From Marinobacterium lutimaris (lineage in GTDB: Bacteria > Pseudomonadota > Gammaproteobacteria > Pseudomonadales > Balneatricaceae): a stretch of DNA of 64,000 nt. The notes beneath the pieces are model-generated. The model ran no database searches. It had not been told where the DNA came from and worked only from the letters and a program-made list of their open reading frames with translations. Positions 1 to 7,861 of the stretch are shown here, piece after piece (the first letter of the stretch is position 1; the number at the start of each line of letters is the position of its first letter). The stretch spans positions 744,001-808,000 of the forward strand of contig NZ_FNVQ01000002.1 of the NCBI RefSeq assembly GCF_900108065.1, given 5' to 3'. The position numbers and the translations under genes were made by a program.

Positions 1-619
1 CCAGCGCCAGCGTAAACGGGGCGTGCTCGATCTGCCGGCTGACCAGTTCGCAGAGCGCCTCGGCCTCGGCCTCCATCGGGTCGCCCTTGCGGCCGCGATA
101 CCAGGGCAGCCAGCGGCTATAGCGATGACCGGACACCAGCCAGGGACGGGGCGCCAGCGCATCCACCGGCGCGTTGCGCATCAGATCGACACCCTGGCCG
201 TTGCTGCGCAGCCCCCTGGCCATCCCCACCGGGTTCACCAGCGGAACCATCACCAGGCGCATTTTGGTCAGCGAATGGTTTAGCCCTTCATCCCACTTCA
301 GGCGACTGATCAGGGTACCCAGCTGGGCCAGCAGCAGCTGGGTGCCAATCCGCTCGATGCCGTGCACACCGCCGCTGAGAAGCAGCACCGGTGCATCTTT
401 GGCGGTGCTGCCCAGCTCCAGGCTGTAGACCGGCAACACCAGCCCACCCTCCGGCGCCTTGCCGTCGAGTACCTCTGTCAGCACCTCGACCCGAAACGCA
501 TCCCCTCCCTTGTGGATAAGCTTTTCCAGCAGGCGCATCTCCGGCAACCGGTCACGGTAGTACTGCTGCCTGAGTGTCTGTTCACGATCCAGTGTGTCCG
601 GTTGGGTAAGCGTATCCAT
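1..619 (-). CDS. M14-family zinc carboxypeptidase-like protein (partial, cut by window edge)
   Basis: Reading the minus strand from an ATG at 619 gives 206 codons with no stop before the window edge, so only the N-terminal part is present. The motif GGVHGIER supplies the HxxE zinc ligands (H86, E89) of M14 metallocarboxypeptidases, and a downstream VPLVNPVG stretch followed by GVDLMRN (residues 143-149) matches the substrate-binding region of the DUF2817/M14 group. The third zinc ligand and the catalytic Glu would lie outside the window. The family removes C-terminal or amide-linked residues, often from peptidoglycan peptides or acylated amino acids; the substrate cannot be told here. Divergent from the gene at 763. 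The small plus-strand open frames over this stretch are shadows. Confidence 0.8.
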   Translation of the reverse strand, partial: MDTLTQPDTLDREQTLRQQYYRDRLPEMRLLEKLIHKGGDAFRVEVLTEVLDGKAPEGGLVLPVYSLELGSTAKDAPVLLLSGGVHGIERIGTQLLLAQLGTLISRLKWDEGLNHSLTKMRLVMVPLVNPVGMARGLRSNGQGVDLMRNAPVDALAPRPWLVSGHRYSRWLPWYRGRKGDPMEAEAEALCELVSRQIEHAPFTLAL

Positions 620-762
620 CTCGTTGATCCGGCCTGATCCAAGTCGTTTGAATCCAGTGTAGTCCTCAGCGTGTGGGGCAAACTGCGCGTACATAGCACT
701 GCGCCCCTCAACCGCTCTACAATACTAGCCACGCCCTATTTCAGCCCTGCTACGCTATCGCC

Positions 763-1278
763 ATGAATCAGCCCAAAACCACCAATTACCTCAGCTGCTA
801 CAGCCCCGATATCCAGCAGCAGGCCAAGTCCCTGCTCGATAACGAAAAGACCGGCCCCTGGCTGCTAAAGAAATATCCCCAGCCCCATGAGCTTAGCTCG
901 GAAAAGGCGCTGTATGACTACGCCCAGGGGATCAAGAACCAGTTTATGCGCAGCTCGTCGCCGATCAGCAAGGTGATCTACGACGACAAGATCCATGTGA
1001 TCAACAACGCGCTGGGGCTGCACACCTATGTGTCGCGGGTGCAGGGCAACAAGCTGAAGGCGAAAAACGAGATCCGGGTGTCATCCCTGTTCCGGCGGGT
1101 GCCGGAGCCACTGCTGCGGATGATCCTGGTACATGAACTGGCGCATCTGCGCGAGAAGGAACACAACAAGGCGTTCTACAAGCTCTGCAGCTATATGGAA
1201 CCGGATTACCATCAGCTGGAGTTCGACCTGCGGCTGTATCTCTGTCACCGGGATCGGTTTGGGGAGTTGTGGGGTTGA
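763..1278 (+). CDS. YgjP-like (M48-type) metallopeptidase domain protein
   Basis: A 171-residue protein with the zinc-site signature HELAH at residues 124-128 followed by a second histidine at H134 (HELAH-X5-H), the arrangement seen in YgjP-like/DUF45 proteins and related small metallopeptidases. No signal peptide or membrane segment is seen, so it is probably cytoplasmic. The N-terminal 60 residues are poorly recognisable. Family members are often annotated as M48 metallopeptidases or as UTP pyrophosphatases, so the real reaction is open. The start is the first ATG after the divergent promoter region shared with the carboxypeptidase-like gene. It appears to be a single-gene unit; the next material downstream is a degraded toxin-antitoxin fragment. 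Confidence 0.75.
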   Translation: MNQPKTTNYLSCYSPDIQQQAKSLLDNEKTGPWLLKKYPQPHELSSEKALYDYAQGIKNQFMRSSSPISKVIYDDKIHVINNALGLHTYVSRVQGNKLKAKNEIRVSSLFRRVPEPLLRMILVHELAHLREKEHNKAFYKLCSYMEPDYHQLEFDLRLYLCHRDRFGELWG

Positions 1279-1352
1279 TCAACGGGCGTCGCTGACTTCC
1301 CTTGCCAAGACGCTTAGGCTATTGAACAGCAAGTAAGCGAGGAGAGCTGAAT

Positions 1353-1529
1353 ATGGATGACTCATTGTTCGATGCGCTTTGCCAAAGCGTCCGGGAAGCC
1401 GGAGCTATGCGTCGAGGTGAGAAACAGGCGAGCCGCGAGACGACAGCTTATGCGCAGGATGCTAAGGCGACCAGCAAGCTCGGAACTACTGGGAAAGAGA
1501 GCGGGACGCCACCATTGAAAAAACTATGA
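1353..1529 (+). pseudogene. Truncated XRE/HigA-type antitoxin remnant
   Basis: A 58-codon frame with a good ribosome binding site (GGAG about 8 bases before the ATG). Its first 30 residues (MDDSLFDALCQSVREAGAMR and on through RRGEKQASRET) look like the conserved N-terminus of small helix-turn-helix antitoxins paired with RelE/HigB toxins. The helix-turn-helix half is missing: the frame ends after a short unrelated tail, so it is probably a decayed antitoxin. The 20 codons just before it in plus frame (about 1277-1336, ending LAKTLRLLNSK) may be the last scrap of the partner toxin; that is a guess. It is equally possible that this is a non-functional small open frame. Confidence 0.45.
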
Positions 1530-1540
1530 GGTTACCCTCT

Positions 1541-1882
1541 TTAGACCTTCGTGCGCTTTATTTCAGCCGCAATATCACGCAGTGATAAATTGCTCTCTCC
1601 GCTTCGCTCCCCGTCCAGCACAGCCGCTTTCAGTTCAGACCCGTGTCGATCATCTATTGTTGCGGCCTTGATATGTGCCACCGATTGCAGCAGGCGCGCT
1701 GCGTTGGACGGGCTATTGAGCAGGTGAAGGGTCTCTATCATGCCATCGTAGTCACGCTTGGACAGAATAACTACTGGCTCTCCTTGACGCCTTTTTAGCA
1801 AAGCAGGCTCATGAGACTCACAGACTTCATCCATTACCTGCTCTAAATCGAAACTCGCATCACTGAAGGAAATAACATTCAT
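1541..1882 (-). CDS. Phd/YefM-family antitoxin, apparently without a toxin
   Basis: A 113-residue protein whose first 70 residues fit the Phd/YefM antitoxin fold: a short strand-helix start (MNVISFSDASFDL), then EPALLKRRQGEPVVILSKRDYDGM, the typical DNA-binding and dimer core, then a helix LHLLNSPSNAARLL. Such proteins repress their own operon and neutralise a RelE/YoeB-type toxin with the C-terminus. Here the C-terminal tail (about residues 70-113) is longer than in YefM (about 83 residues) and is not recognised. No toxin gene follows: the next sequence is the oppositely oriented HigA-like remnant. It is therefore an orphan antitoxin, or one whose toxin has been lost. Confidence 0.75.
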   Translation of the reverse strand: MNVISFSDASFDLEQVMDEVCESHEPALLKRRQGEPVVILSKRDYDGMIETLHLLNSPSNAARLLQSVAHIKAATIDDRHGSELKAAVLDGERSGESNLSLRDIAAEIKRTKV

Positions 1883-1941
1883 CGTTCCGCAGCCCGTTTT
1901 AGTCTCAGTTGAGTATTGAAGCCAGGCCCTTACTGGACTGA

Positions 1942-2799
1942 CTACTCATCCTCCATCCCCGCCTTCAACCGTTCCCGCCGCTTCTCTTCATCACGCAGGA
2001 TCTGCTGGATCTCGGCCATCACCGAATCCACATCGGCGCTGTGGGTGTCCTCTTCCACCAGGCCGGTCAGTTCGGTTTCCAGCGTCAGATCGCCCGCTTC
2101 AAATAGGTGCCACATCTCTGCGGCATAGCGGGTTTCCATCAGTTCCGGTGCGTACTGGGCGTAGTAACGGGTCATGTTATCCACATCCCGGGCCAGCATG
2201 GCACGGGCGTTTTTGTTGGCGGCGGCATCCACCGCCTGGGGCAAGTCGATGATCACCGGGCCGTAGTCATCCACCAGCACGTTGAATTCCGACAGGTCGC
2301 CGTGCACGAGCCCGGCGCAGAGCATCCGTTTGACGTACTCCATCACCATCAGGTGATCTTCGCGCGCCTGCTCGGCGGACATGCCCACGTCATTGAGACG
2401 CGGCGCCACCCGGCCCTCATCGTCGGTGACCAGCTCCATCAGCAGCACACCATCGAAGCAACCGTAGGGTTCCGGCACACGCACGCCGGTGGCGGCCAGG
2501 CGGTAAAGCGCATCGACCTCGGCGTTCTGCCAGGTCTCTTCGGTTTCCTTGCGGCCGAAGCGGGAGCCCTTCTCCATGGCGCGGGCGCGGCGGGAGTTAC
2601 GCACCTTGCGTCCCTCCTGGTAGAGCGCCGCCTTTTTGAAGCTGCGCTTCTCGGCATCCTTGTACACCTTGGCGCAGCGCACTTCGTCACCACAGCGGAC
2701 CACATAAACCGAGGCCTCTTTGCCACTCATCAACGGCCGCAGCACTTCGTCGATCAGGCCATCCTCCAACAGCGGGATAAGGCGTTTAGGGGTTTTCAT
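1942..2799 (-). CDS. RIO-family atypical serine protein kinase
   Basis: A 285-residue cytoplasmic protein. The flexible nucleotide loop SGKEASVY (residues 25-32), the lysine in CAKVYK (K44), the catalytic loop VHGDLSEFN (H166, D168, N173) and the metal-binding IIDLPQ (D185) are the RIO kinase signatures; RIO enzymes have IDFPQ or close variants where ordinary kinases have DFG. The basic stretch at about residues 63-83 is also typical. Archaeal and eukaryotic RIO proteins act in small-subunit ribosome maturation; the role of bacterial members is not settled. Start ATG has CAGGAG four bases upstream, and that site lies in a predicted stem (see 2806-2864). It seems to be a single-gene unit. Confidence 0.88.
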   Translation of the reverse strand: MKTPKRLIPLLEDGLIDEVLRPLMSGKEASVYVVRCGDEVRCAKVYKDAEKRSFKKAALYQEGRKVRNSRRARAMEKGSRFGRKETEETWQNAEVDALYRLAATGVRVPEPYGCFDGVLLMELVTDDEGRVAPRLNDVGMSAEQAREDHLMVMEYVKRMLCAGLVHGDLSEFNVLVDDYGPVIIDLPQAVDAAANKNARAMLARDVDNMTRYYAQYAPELMETRYAAEMWHLFEAGDLTLETELTGLVEEDTHSADVDSVMAEIQQILRDEEKRRERLKAGMEDE

Positions 2800-2805
2800 G
2801 GCACT

Positions 2806-2864
2806 CCTGTTTAATGGCGGTGGCTACCGATTAGCTGCTCAGGGCAGCAAGACTATTAAACAGG
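2806..2864 (-). promoter_or_regulatory. Stem-loop covering the RIO kinase ribosome binding site
   Basis: On the minus-strand transcript, CCTGTTTAAT (2864-2855) pairs perfectly with ATTAAACAGG (2815-2806) over 10 bp, 39 bases apart. The spacer holds a smaller stem GCTGC/GCAGC (2834-2848). The 3' arm includes the first part of the AGGAG (2808-2804) that precedes the ATG at 2799, so the folded leader would hide the ribosome binding site. This is seen in the sequence; regulation by folding, such as a thermometer or ligand switch, is inference. Confidence 0.5.
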
Positions 2865-2951
2865 TTATGTCGGCTTGGCGATCTGTTCAAATACTATGCA
2901 TCTGGAATCGATCATAAAGGCCGATTTTCAGTGATTGGCTTTGCAGCAGGC

Positions 2952-2976
2952 AAAAAAACGCCCCTGAACAGGGGCG
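2952..2976 (-). terminator. Rho-independent terminator of the gentisate-TRAP operon
   Basis: Minus-strand hairpin CGCCCCTG/CAGGGGCG (2976-2959, short loop) followed directly by seven T residues (2958-2952). It lies 30 bases after the dctM stop. Confidence 0.85.
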
Positions 2977-3005
2977 GGAAGGTTTCACTGCGATAAAGCA
3001 AGGGG

Positions 3006-4274
3006 TCACATCAGGCTGGGCAGCCAGAGTGAAATCTGCGGGATCAGCGCGATAATCAGCATGCTGATCAGCATGGTTGCCAGGAACGGCAGCATCGCTA
3101 TGAACAGACGCCCCATGGGCAGGTTCGCTGCGGTCATGGCGATATACAGGCCAGGGCCCACCGGCGGTGTCACCAGTCCAACCAGGGTGGCCAGGCTGAT
3201 GATTACGCCGAAATGGATAGGATCGATCCCGTAGGAGACCGCAGCTGGCAGGATGATCGGCACGATAACGATCATCACGCTGATGCTCTCCAGGAACATG
3301 CCCAGCAGGATCACCAGCAGGTAAACCAGCATCAGGAACATCACCGGTGAATCGGTGAGCCCCGTGATGTACTCGACCATCATGTCCGGCACGCCCTCGA
3401 ACGACAGCGCCCAGCCAAAGACCGAGGCGATACCGATCAGGCCGGTGATGGTCGCGGTATTGATCGCCACCGAGCCGAACATCTGCGGCAGGTCACGCAG
3501 GGCGATCGCCTTGTAGACGAACTTGCCAAGCAGGAACGACAGAATCGAGGCGATGGCGCCCGCTTCGGTGGGCGTCATTACACCGGAGATGATGCAGACG
3601 ATCACCACGGCGGGGATAGCCCCCGGCAGCAGGCCGCCGATCAGATCTTTTTTCAGTGTCTCACGATGGCGGATTTCCCCCTTGGGCAGTCCCTTGGTGA
3701 GGCCGGTGATAAAGATCACGATGGCAAAGCCGGCGATGATCACCAGGCCTGGCAGGATACCGGCGATAAACAGCGCGGAGATCGGCTGATAGGCCACTAC
3801 GCCATAGATGATCATCAGCATCGACGGCGGAATAATCGGGCCCAGCAGGCCGCCCGCCATGGTGACCGCGGCGGAGAACTCCTTGTTATAGCCCTTCTCC
3901 ACCATGGTCGGCACCATCAGCCGGCTCATCACCGAGATCTGCGCCGTGGCGGAACCAAGGATCGATGCAGCCATGGCGTTGGTGAGCAGGTTCACATAGG
4001 CCAGACCACCGCGAAAACCGCCGACGAACACCTCGGCGGCGTTCATCAGTCGGCTGGTCAGCCCACCCTTGTTCATCAGCTCGCCCACCAGCATAAACAG
4101 CGGAATCGCCAGCAGGCCGTTCTGGTTCAGCGAACCATAGAGCTGGATCGGTAGCGAACTCATCAGAATCGTCAGATCCGTCTGCCAGAGGAACACCAGC
4201 GTGCCCAGCAGCAGGGTGATAAAGATCGGCAGGCCGACCAGCAACGCCACAAAAAACGTCAGCGTGGTAATCAT
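3006..4274 (-). CDS. dctM: TRAP transporter large permease subunit (DctM family)
   Basis: A 422-residue, very hydrophobic protein with about 12 membrane segments, the usual size and shape of the DctM subunit that carries out sodium-coupled transport in TRAP systems. Characteristic stretches include the N-terminal GLPIFITLLLG, GGLLGPIIPPSMLMIIYG near residue 140 and PVGPGLYIAMTAANLP near the C-terminus. It works in the inner membrane with the small subunit encoded just upstream (4-base ATGA overlap) and with the periplasmic binding protein. As the last gene of the gentisate operon, it probably imports gentisate, 3-hydroxybenzoate, salicylate or a similar acid; the substrate is inferred from context only. 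A strong terminator follows. Confidence 0.93.
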   Translation of the reverse strand: MITTLTFFVALLVGLPIFITLLLGTLVFLWQTDLTILMSSLPIQLYGSLNQNGLLAIPLFMLVGELMNKGGLTSRLMNAAEVFVGGFRGGLAYVNLLTNAMAASILGSATAQISVMSRLMVPTMVEKGYNKEFSAAVTMAGGLLGPIIPPSMLMIIYGVVAYQPISALFIAGILPGLVIIAGFAIVIFITGLTKGLPKGEIRHRETLKKDLIGGLLPGAIPAVVIVCIISGVMTPTEAGAIASILSFLLGKFVYKAIALRDLPQMFGSVAINTATITGLIGIASVFGWALSFEGVPDMMVEYITGLTDSPVMFLMLVYLLVILLGMFLESISVMIVIVPIILPAAVSYGIDPIHFGVIISLATLVGLVTPPVGPGLYIAMTAANLPMGRLFIAMLPFLATMLISMLIIALIPQISLWLPSLM

Positions 4275-4801
4275 GCCTCACCTCCGGCGCCCTGGGTGTC
4301 TGTGCCCGTGGCGTCTGTATGCTGATAGGGGCGGAACAGGATCAGCTTGGCCAGCATATGCCAGGTCATGCAGTAGAAAGCACCTACCAGAATGGAGTAG
4401 TTGTACCAGCGCGGCAGCCCGGTGGTCGGCGAGATATCGGTCTTGATCTCCGGGCGCAGAATCCAGTCGGTGGCGTAGTAGCAGAAGATCACCAGCACCC
4501 CGAAGCCGACCAGCCGCAGAAGGAAGATCAGTGCATTCTGAATGCCCCGCGGCAACTGATCGATCAGGAAGTCGACCCGCACCAGCGAATCGGCAAAGGT
4601 GAGATAGCTGACACCGATAAACGTGGCCGAGATAAGAATCTGAACGGAGACTTCCTCAGCCCAGAACAGCGGACTGCTAAACAGATATCTCAGGAGAACC
4701 TGAGCGGAAAGGATGAGCGTAAGAGCCGCAATCAGGGCGATCAGCAACGTGAATTCGACACGCGCCACTCCCCTGTCGAGCCGTTCAATTAACTTGATCA
4801 T
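4271..4801 (-). CDS. dctQ: TRAP transporter small permease subunit (DctQ family)
   Basis: A 176-residue membrane protein with four predicted transmembrane helices (roughly residues 15-40, 50-70, 90-110 and 130-155), the normal form of the DctQ subunit that supports the large permease in TRAP carriers. The motif FWAEEVSVQILI near residue 45 matches the conserved FxWxxE-type region after helix 1. Translation is coupled to dctM by the ATGA overlap. Between this gene and dctP lies a strong GC-rich stem-loop (4813-4847) that probably makes permease expression lower than that of the binding protein. The protein has a short polar C-terminal tail rich in Gly and Thr. Confidence 0.9.
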   Translation of the reverse strand: MIKLIERLDRGVARVEFTLLIALIAALTLILSAQVLLRYLFSSPLFWAEEVSVQILISATFIGVSYLTFADSLVRVDFLIDQLPRGIQNALIFLLRLVGFGVLVIFCYYATDWILRPEIKTDISPTTGLPRWYNYSILVGAFYCMTWHMLAKLILFRPYQHTDATGTDTQGAGGEA

Positions 4802-4812
4802 GGCAATCCCTG

Positions 4813-4847
4813 CGGGCCCGGGCTGAGTTTTCGTCTCAGCGGGCCCG
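4813..4847 (-). promoter_or_regulatory. GC-rich intercistronic stem-loop between dctP and dctQ
   Basis: CGGGCCCG (4813-4820) and CTGAG (4823-4827) pair with CTCAG (4835-4839) and CGGGCCCG (4840-4847): 13 bp with a two-base bulge and a 7-base loop. No T tract follows on the minus strand, so it is more likely an mRNA-stabilising or processing stem than a terminator. Confidence 0.6.
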
Positions 4848-4857
4848 GTCTCTCGCT

Positions 4858-5829
4858 TTACTCGGTCTGAGCCTTGTAGAACTCAGCGATAGCTTCGTTG
4901 GAAGAGGTGTACTTCTGAACGATCTTGCCGGCCGCTTCACGCAGGGTGCTCTGGTCAATCTCATTCACGCTGACACCGGCATCCTTGAGCAGCTGCAGGT
5001 TGCTGACTTCCGCCTTGGCCTGCTGCTCGAAGCCCCAGGCTTCCGCTTCCTTGAAGGCGTCCATCACGGTCTGCTGCTTCTCGGCAGAGAGGCCAGACCA
5101 CCATTTTTCAGACGCAACCACTACCGCCGGAAACGCCATATGGTTGGTCAGCGTCAGGTTAGGCGCCTGCTGGTACATCTTCAGACCGACCACGATATCC
5201 AGGTCCACATCGACACCGTCCAGCAGGTTGGTGGTCAGTGCGGAGGAGACATCAGCCAGCGGCAGTGCGGTGGGCGCAGCGCCCAGTTCAGACCACCAGT
5301 CGTTGAAGACCGGGTTCGGGAAGGCACGGACCTTTTTGTTCTCGAACGATTCGATGCTGGTCAGCGGCTCGGCGGAGAGCACATGACGCATACCGGCCAT
5401 GGCGTAGCCCAGGCCCACCATTTTGTATTCTTTCAGATCTTCCAGCATCTGCTGGGCTTCCGGCGAATGGGTCGCGGCAGCGGCTTCGCTGACGTTGTTG
5501 AAGGTGTACGGCAGGAACCAGGCGTTCATCGGCTCATAGCGATTGGCGACAGAGCTGGCCGTGAGGATCGCCAGCTGCAGACCACCGGACTGGAGCAGGT
5601 CGATCATCTGATCCGGGCCGCCGAGTTTGCCAAGCGGGAAGATCATCATTTTGTCGTCGCCGTCGGTGGCCGCTTTAAGGTTGTCATTAAAGCGTTCTGC
5701 CACCTTGTGCCAGATATGGCTCGGCGGGGTCACATGGCCCAGACGCAGGGTTTCGGCCTGGGTCGCGGCGCTGGTCAGCAGGGTTCCACCGAGGGCCATA
5801 CAGGAGATCAGTTTCTTGATAGTCAGCAT
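4858..5829 (-). CDS. dctP: TRAP transporter periplasmic substrate-binding protein (DctP family)
   Basis: A 323-residue secreted protein with a Sec signal peptide (cleavage probably after ATQA, about residue 25). The segment around KKVRAF carries the arginine (about R168) that in DctP proteins salt-bridges the carboxylate of the ligand, and LLDGVDVDLD shows the usual VDG-type hinge segment. It delivers an organic acid to DctQM. The ATG at 5829 is preferred over the GTG three bases upstream because GAGG sits seven bases before it. The gene lies in one operon with the gentisate enzymes, so an aromatic hydroxy-acid ligand is likely but not shown. Confidence 0.92.
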   Translation of the reverse strand: MLTIKKLISCMALGGTLLTSAATQAETLRLGHVTPPSHIWHKVAERFNDNLKAATDGDDKMMIFPLGKLGGPDQMIDLLQSGGLQLAILTASSVANRYEPMNAWFLPYTFNNVSEAAAATHSPEAQQMLEDLKEYKMVGLGYAMAGMRHVLSAEPLTSIESFENKKVRAFPNPVFNDWWSELGAAPTALPLADVSSALTTNLLDGVDVDLDIVVGLKMYQQAPNLTLTNHMAFPAVVVASEKWWSGLSAEKQQTVMDAFKEAEAWGFEQQAKAEVSNLQLLKDAGVSVNEIDQSTLREAAGKIVQKYTSSNEAIAEFYKAQTE

Positions 5830-5892
5830 CACAAAACCTCGTTGTTGTTCTGTTTCTTATGGTCTGCGAGTCTTCGCGCGAGCATAGAAAGG

Positions 5893-5920
5893 GCGCCGGT
5901 TGCGGGGTCAGCACCGGCGC
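5893..5920 (-). promoter_or_regulatory. GC-rich intercistronic stem-loop between fumarylpyruvate hydrolase and dctP
   Basis: GCGCCGGT (5893-5900) and ACCGGCGC (5913-5920) pair over 8 bp with a 12-base loop. On the minus strand it is followed by CCCTTTCT, so partial termination is possible, but the U tract is weak. Confidence 0.5.
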
Positions 5921-5949
5921 GAACTGCTAATGATTTGGAACTGCAGCGC

Positions 5950-6648
5950 TTACTTGTTAATGGTCAGCGCGATCTCGCCTACACCTTCGATGCTGCCGGT
6001 GATCTTGTCGCCGGCAACAACCGGGCCCACACCTTCAGGGGTGCCGGTGTAGATGATGTCGCCCGGCTGCAGGTGGTAGAACTTGGAAAGGTGCTCGATG
6101 ATCTCGCGCACGTTCCAGATCAGCAGGTTCAGATTGGATGACTGCTTGGTTTCACCGTTAACGGCCAGCTCGATTTTGCCTTCGGTGACGATACCGGTCT
6201 GGGCTACAGGTACGATCGGAGACAGGATCGCAGACTCTTCGAAGTCCTTGCCCAGATCCCAGGGACGACCGGTTTCGCGCGCTTTCAGCTGCAGGTCACG
6301 GCGGGTCATATCCAGACCACAGGCGTAACCCCAGATCAGGTCGTCCGCATCTTCCTGGGACACTTCAAAACCGGCTTTACCGATGGCGACCACGAACTCC
6401 ATCTCATAGTGGTAGTTCTCGGTCTGAGGCGGGTAATCGATAGCCGCACCAGATTCAACCAGGTAGGCCGGATGCTTGTTGAAGTAGAACGGCTCCTGCT
6501 TGCTCTTATCCACAGCCACGCCCATTTCAGCGGCGTGGGCCAGGTAGTTACGGCCGACGCAGAAGATGCGGTTAACCGGGAAGGTCTCATCGGAACCCTG
6601 GATCGGGGCCAGTACCGGAGCGGGAACGGGGAATACTGTGTTAGCCAT
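5950..6648 (-). CDS. nagK: Fumarylpyruvate hydrolase (FAH family)
   Basis: A 232-residue cytoplasmic enzyme of the fumarylacetoacetate hydrolase family. Seen are the metal-binding acids in YHYEMEFVVAIG (E82, E84), the GLDMTRRDLQ block (D113) and YTGTPEGVGPV near the C-terminus, all standard for the FAH fold. In the gentisate route this enzyme splits 3-fumarylpyruvate into fumarate and pyruvate, and the next genes upstream supply the two preceding steps, which makes this assignment strong. Related FAH enzymes act on acylpyruvates or homoprotocatechuate intermediates; context argues against these. The ATG at 6648 is the first in frame. Confidence 0.88.
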   Translation of the reverse strand: MANTVFPVPAPVLAPIQGSDETFPVNRIFCVGRNYLAHAAEMGVAVDKSKQEPFYFNKHPAYLVESGAAIDYPPQTENYHYEMEFVVAIGKAGFEVSQEDADDLIWGYACGLDMTRRDLQLKARETGRPWDLGKDFEESAILSPIVPVAQTGIVTEGKIELAVNGETKQSSNLNLLIWNVREIIEHLSKFYHLQPGDIIYTGTPEGVGPVVAGDKITGSIEGVGEIALTINK

Positions 6649-6717
6649 GATCTGTCTCTCTTAATTCTTGCTGTTGTATGGGCTGTATAAGTTGGGTCGT
6701 TGAGTAGCGTGCAACGG

Positions 6718-6737
6718 GCCCCGGCCTCGGCCGGGGC
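6718..6737 (-). promoter_or_regulatory. GC-rich intercistronic stem-loop between gentisate dioxygenase and the hydrolase
   Basis: GCCCCGGC (6718-6725) and GCCGGGGC (6730-6737) pair perfectly over 8 bp with a 4-base loop. It sits just after the dioxygenase stop; no T tract follows. Confidence 0.55.
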
Positions 6738-6742
6738 GGCTA

Positions 6743-7774
6743 TCAGAAGATGCCGAGATACTGGTGCAGCGGCGCTTCATCGGCGGTGATAAAGAACGCA
6801 GGCTCAGTGCCCGAGGCGTTGCTCAGGGTGATATCGCTGTAACCCGGCGCGCTGAGCGTGTCTTTCTCCACCCAGCTGAGTGCTTCTCCGCCATCCACCT
6901 GGAAGGAACCGGCGCCTTCCACCGCGTGGAAGATGCAGGCGGTGGTGCGCTTGGGCAGGGTGAGGGTCTCGCCCGGGCGCAGCATGATGGCGCCGAAGCC
7001 TATGCTCGGGAACAGGCTGGTGCCGGTCTCAGGGTTCACGTAGCTGATGCGTAGCAGACCTTCGGCGTAATCCGCAGCCATTTCGGTGAGACAGGCGCGG
7101 GTCTTACTCCAGGGGTAGCGCAGCATCGGCGCATCGGTGTTCTCACGCTGGAAGTTCAGGTTCGGTACCACGCCGGCGGCGCTGTAATCGGCAAAGGATT
7201 TGTCCCGCGCCTTAACATCCTGCTGCGGCTGGCCTTCCATCGCCCAGGAACCTTCCAGCGAGTAGATCAGCGGCAGATCGAGCACATCCAGCCAGACGAT
7301 GGGGCCTTCGCCCTCGTGGTGATGTTCATGCCATTTACCGGCCGGGGTCAGTATCAGATCACCGCGATCCATGCGGCAGGGCTCACCATCCACGGTGGTG
7401 TAGGCGCCCTCGCCTTCGACGATGATGCGCACCGCGTTAGGGGTATGGCGGTGGTTTGGCGCAGTCTCGCCCGGCAGGATCAGCTGCAGGCCCAGGTAGA
7501 TACTCGGCGTTGCCTGCATGTTGGTAAGGCCGTGACCCGGATTGGCCAACACCAGCACGCGGCGCTCCGCTTTCTCCATCGGCGTCAGTTCACCGGCCTT
7601 GATCAGCAGCGGACGTACCTGCTCGTAGCGCCAGTTGAGGGTCTGCGTTTTGCGGGTCGGAACACCGTAGGGCAGCACCGCACGCATGCTCGGCCACAAC
7701 GGCACGAGGTTCAGGTCGGTAAGGTCGTCACGGTATTCCTGTGGAAGCTCTTCCAGTGTGCCCAGAGACTGCAT
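6743..7774 (-). CDS. gtdA: Gentisate 1,2-dioxygenase
   Basis: A 343-residue bicupin, the usual length for gentisate dioxygenases (about 345-350). It opens the ring of gentisate (2,5-dihydroxybenzoate) between carbons 1 and 2 with oxygen to give maleylpyruvate, using ferrous iron. The N-terminal cupin shows HRH at 108-110 and H149 as iron ligands, within PGETAPNHRHTPNAVRII and TPAGKWHEHHHEG; the second cupin is at about residues 240-330. Neighbours are the isomerase upstream and the hydrolase downstream, forming the full lower pathway. The symbol nagI is used for the homologue in the naphthalene/salicylate cluster of Ralstonia U2. Confidence 0.94.
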   Translation of the reverse strand: MQSLGTLEELPQEYRDDLTDLNLVPLWPSMRAVLPYGVPTRKTQTLNWRYEQVRPLLIKAGELTPMEKAERRVLVLANPGHGLTNMQATPSIYLGLQLILPGETAPNHRHTPNAVRIIVEGEGAYTTVDGEPCRMDRGDLILTPAGKWHEHHHEGEGPIVWLDVLDLPLIYSLEGSWAMEGQPQQDVKARDKSFADYSAAGVVPNLNFQRENTDAPMLRYPWSKTRACLTEMAADYAEGLLRISYVNPETGTSLFPSIGFGAIMLRPGETLTLPKRTTACIFHAVEGAGSFQVDGGEALSWVEKDTLSAPGYSDITLSNASGTEPAFFITADEAPLHQYLGIF

Positions 7775-7861
7775 CGTTATTATCCTCGTCTTGGGTTGGT
7801 CGTTATCTTTTAAGGTACTTTCTAATTCTGCTAATCGGGGTTATCAGCCGATACTTTCCTG

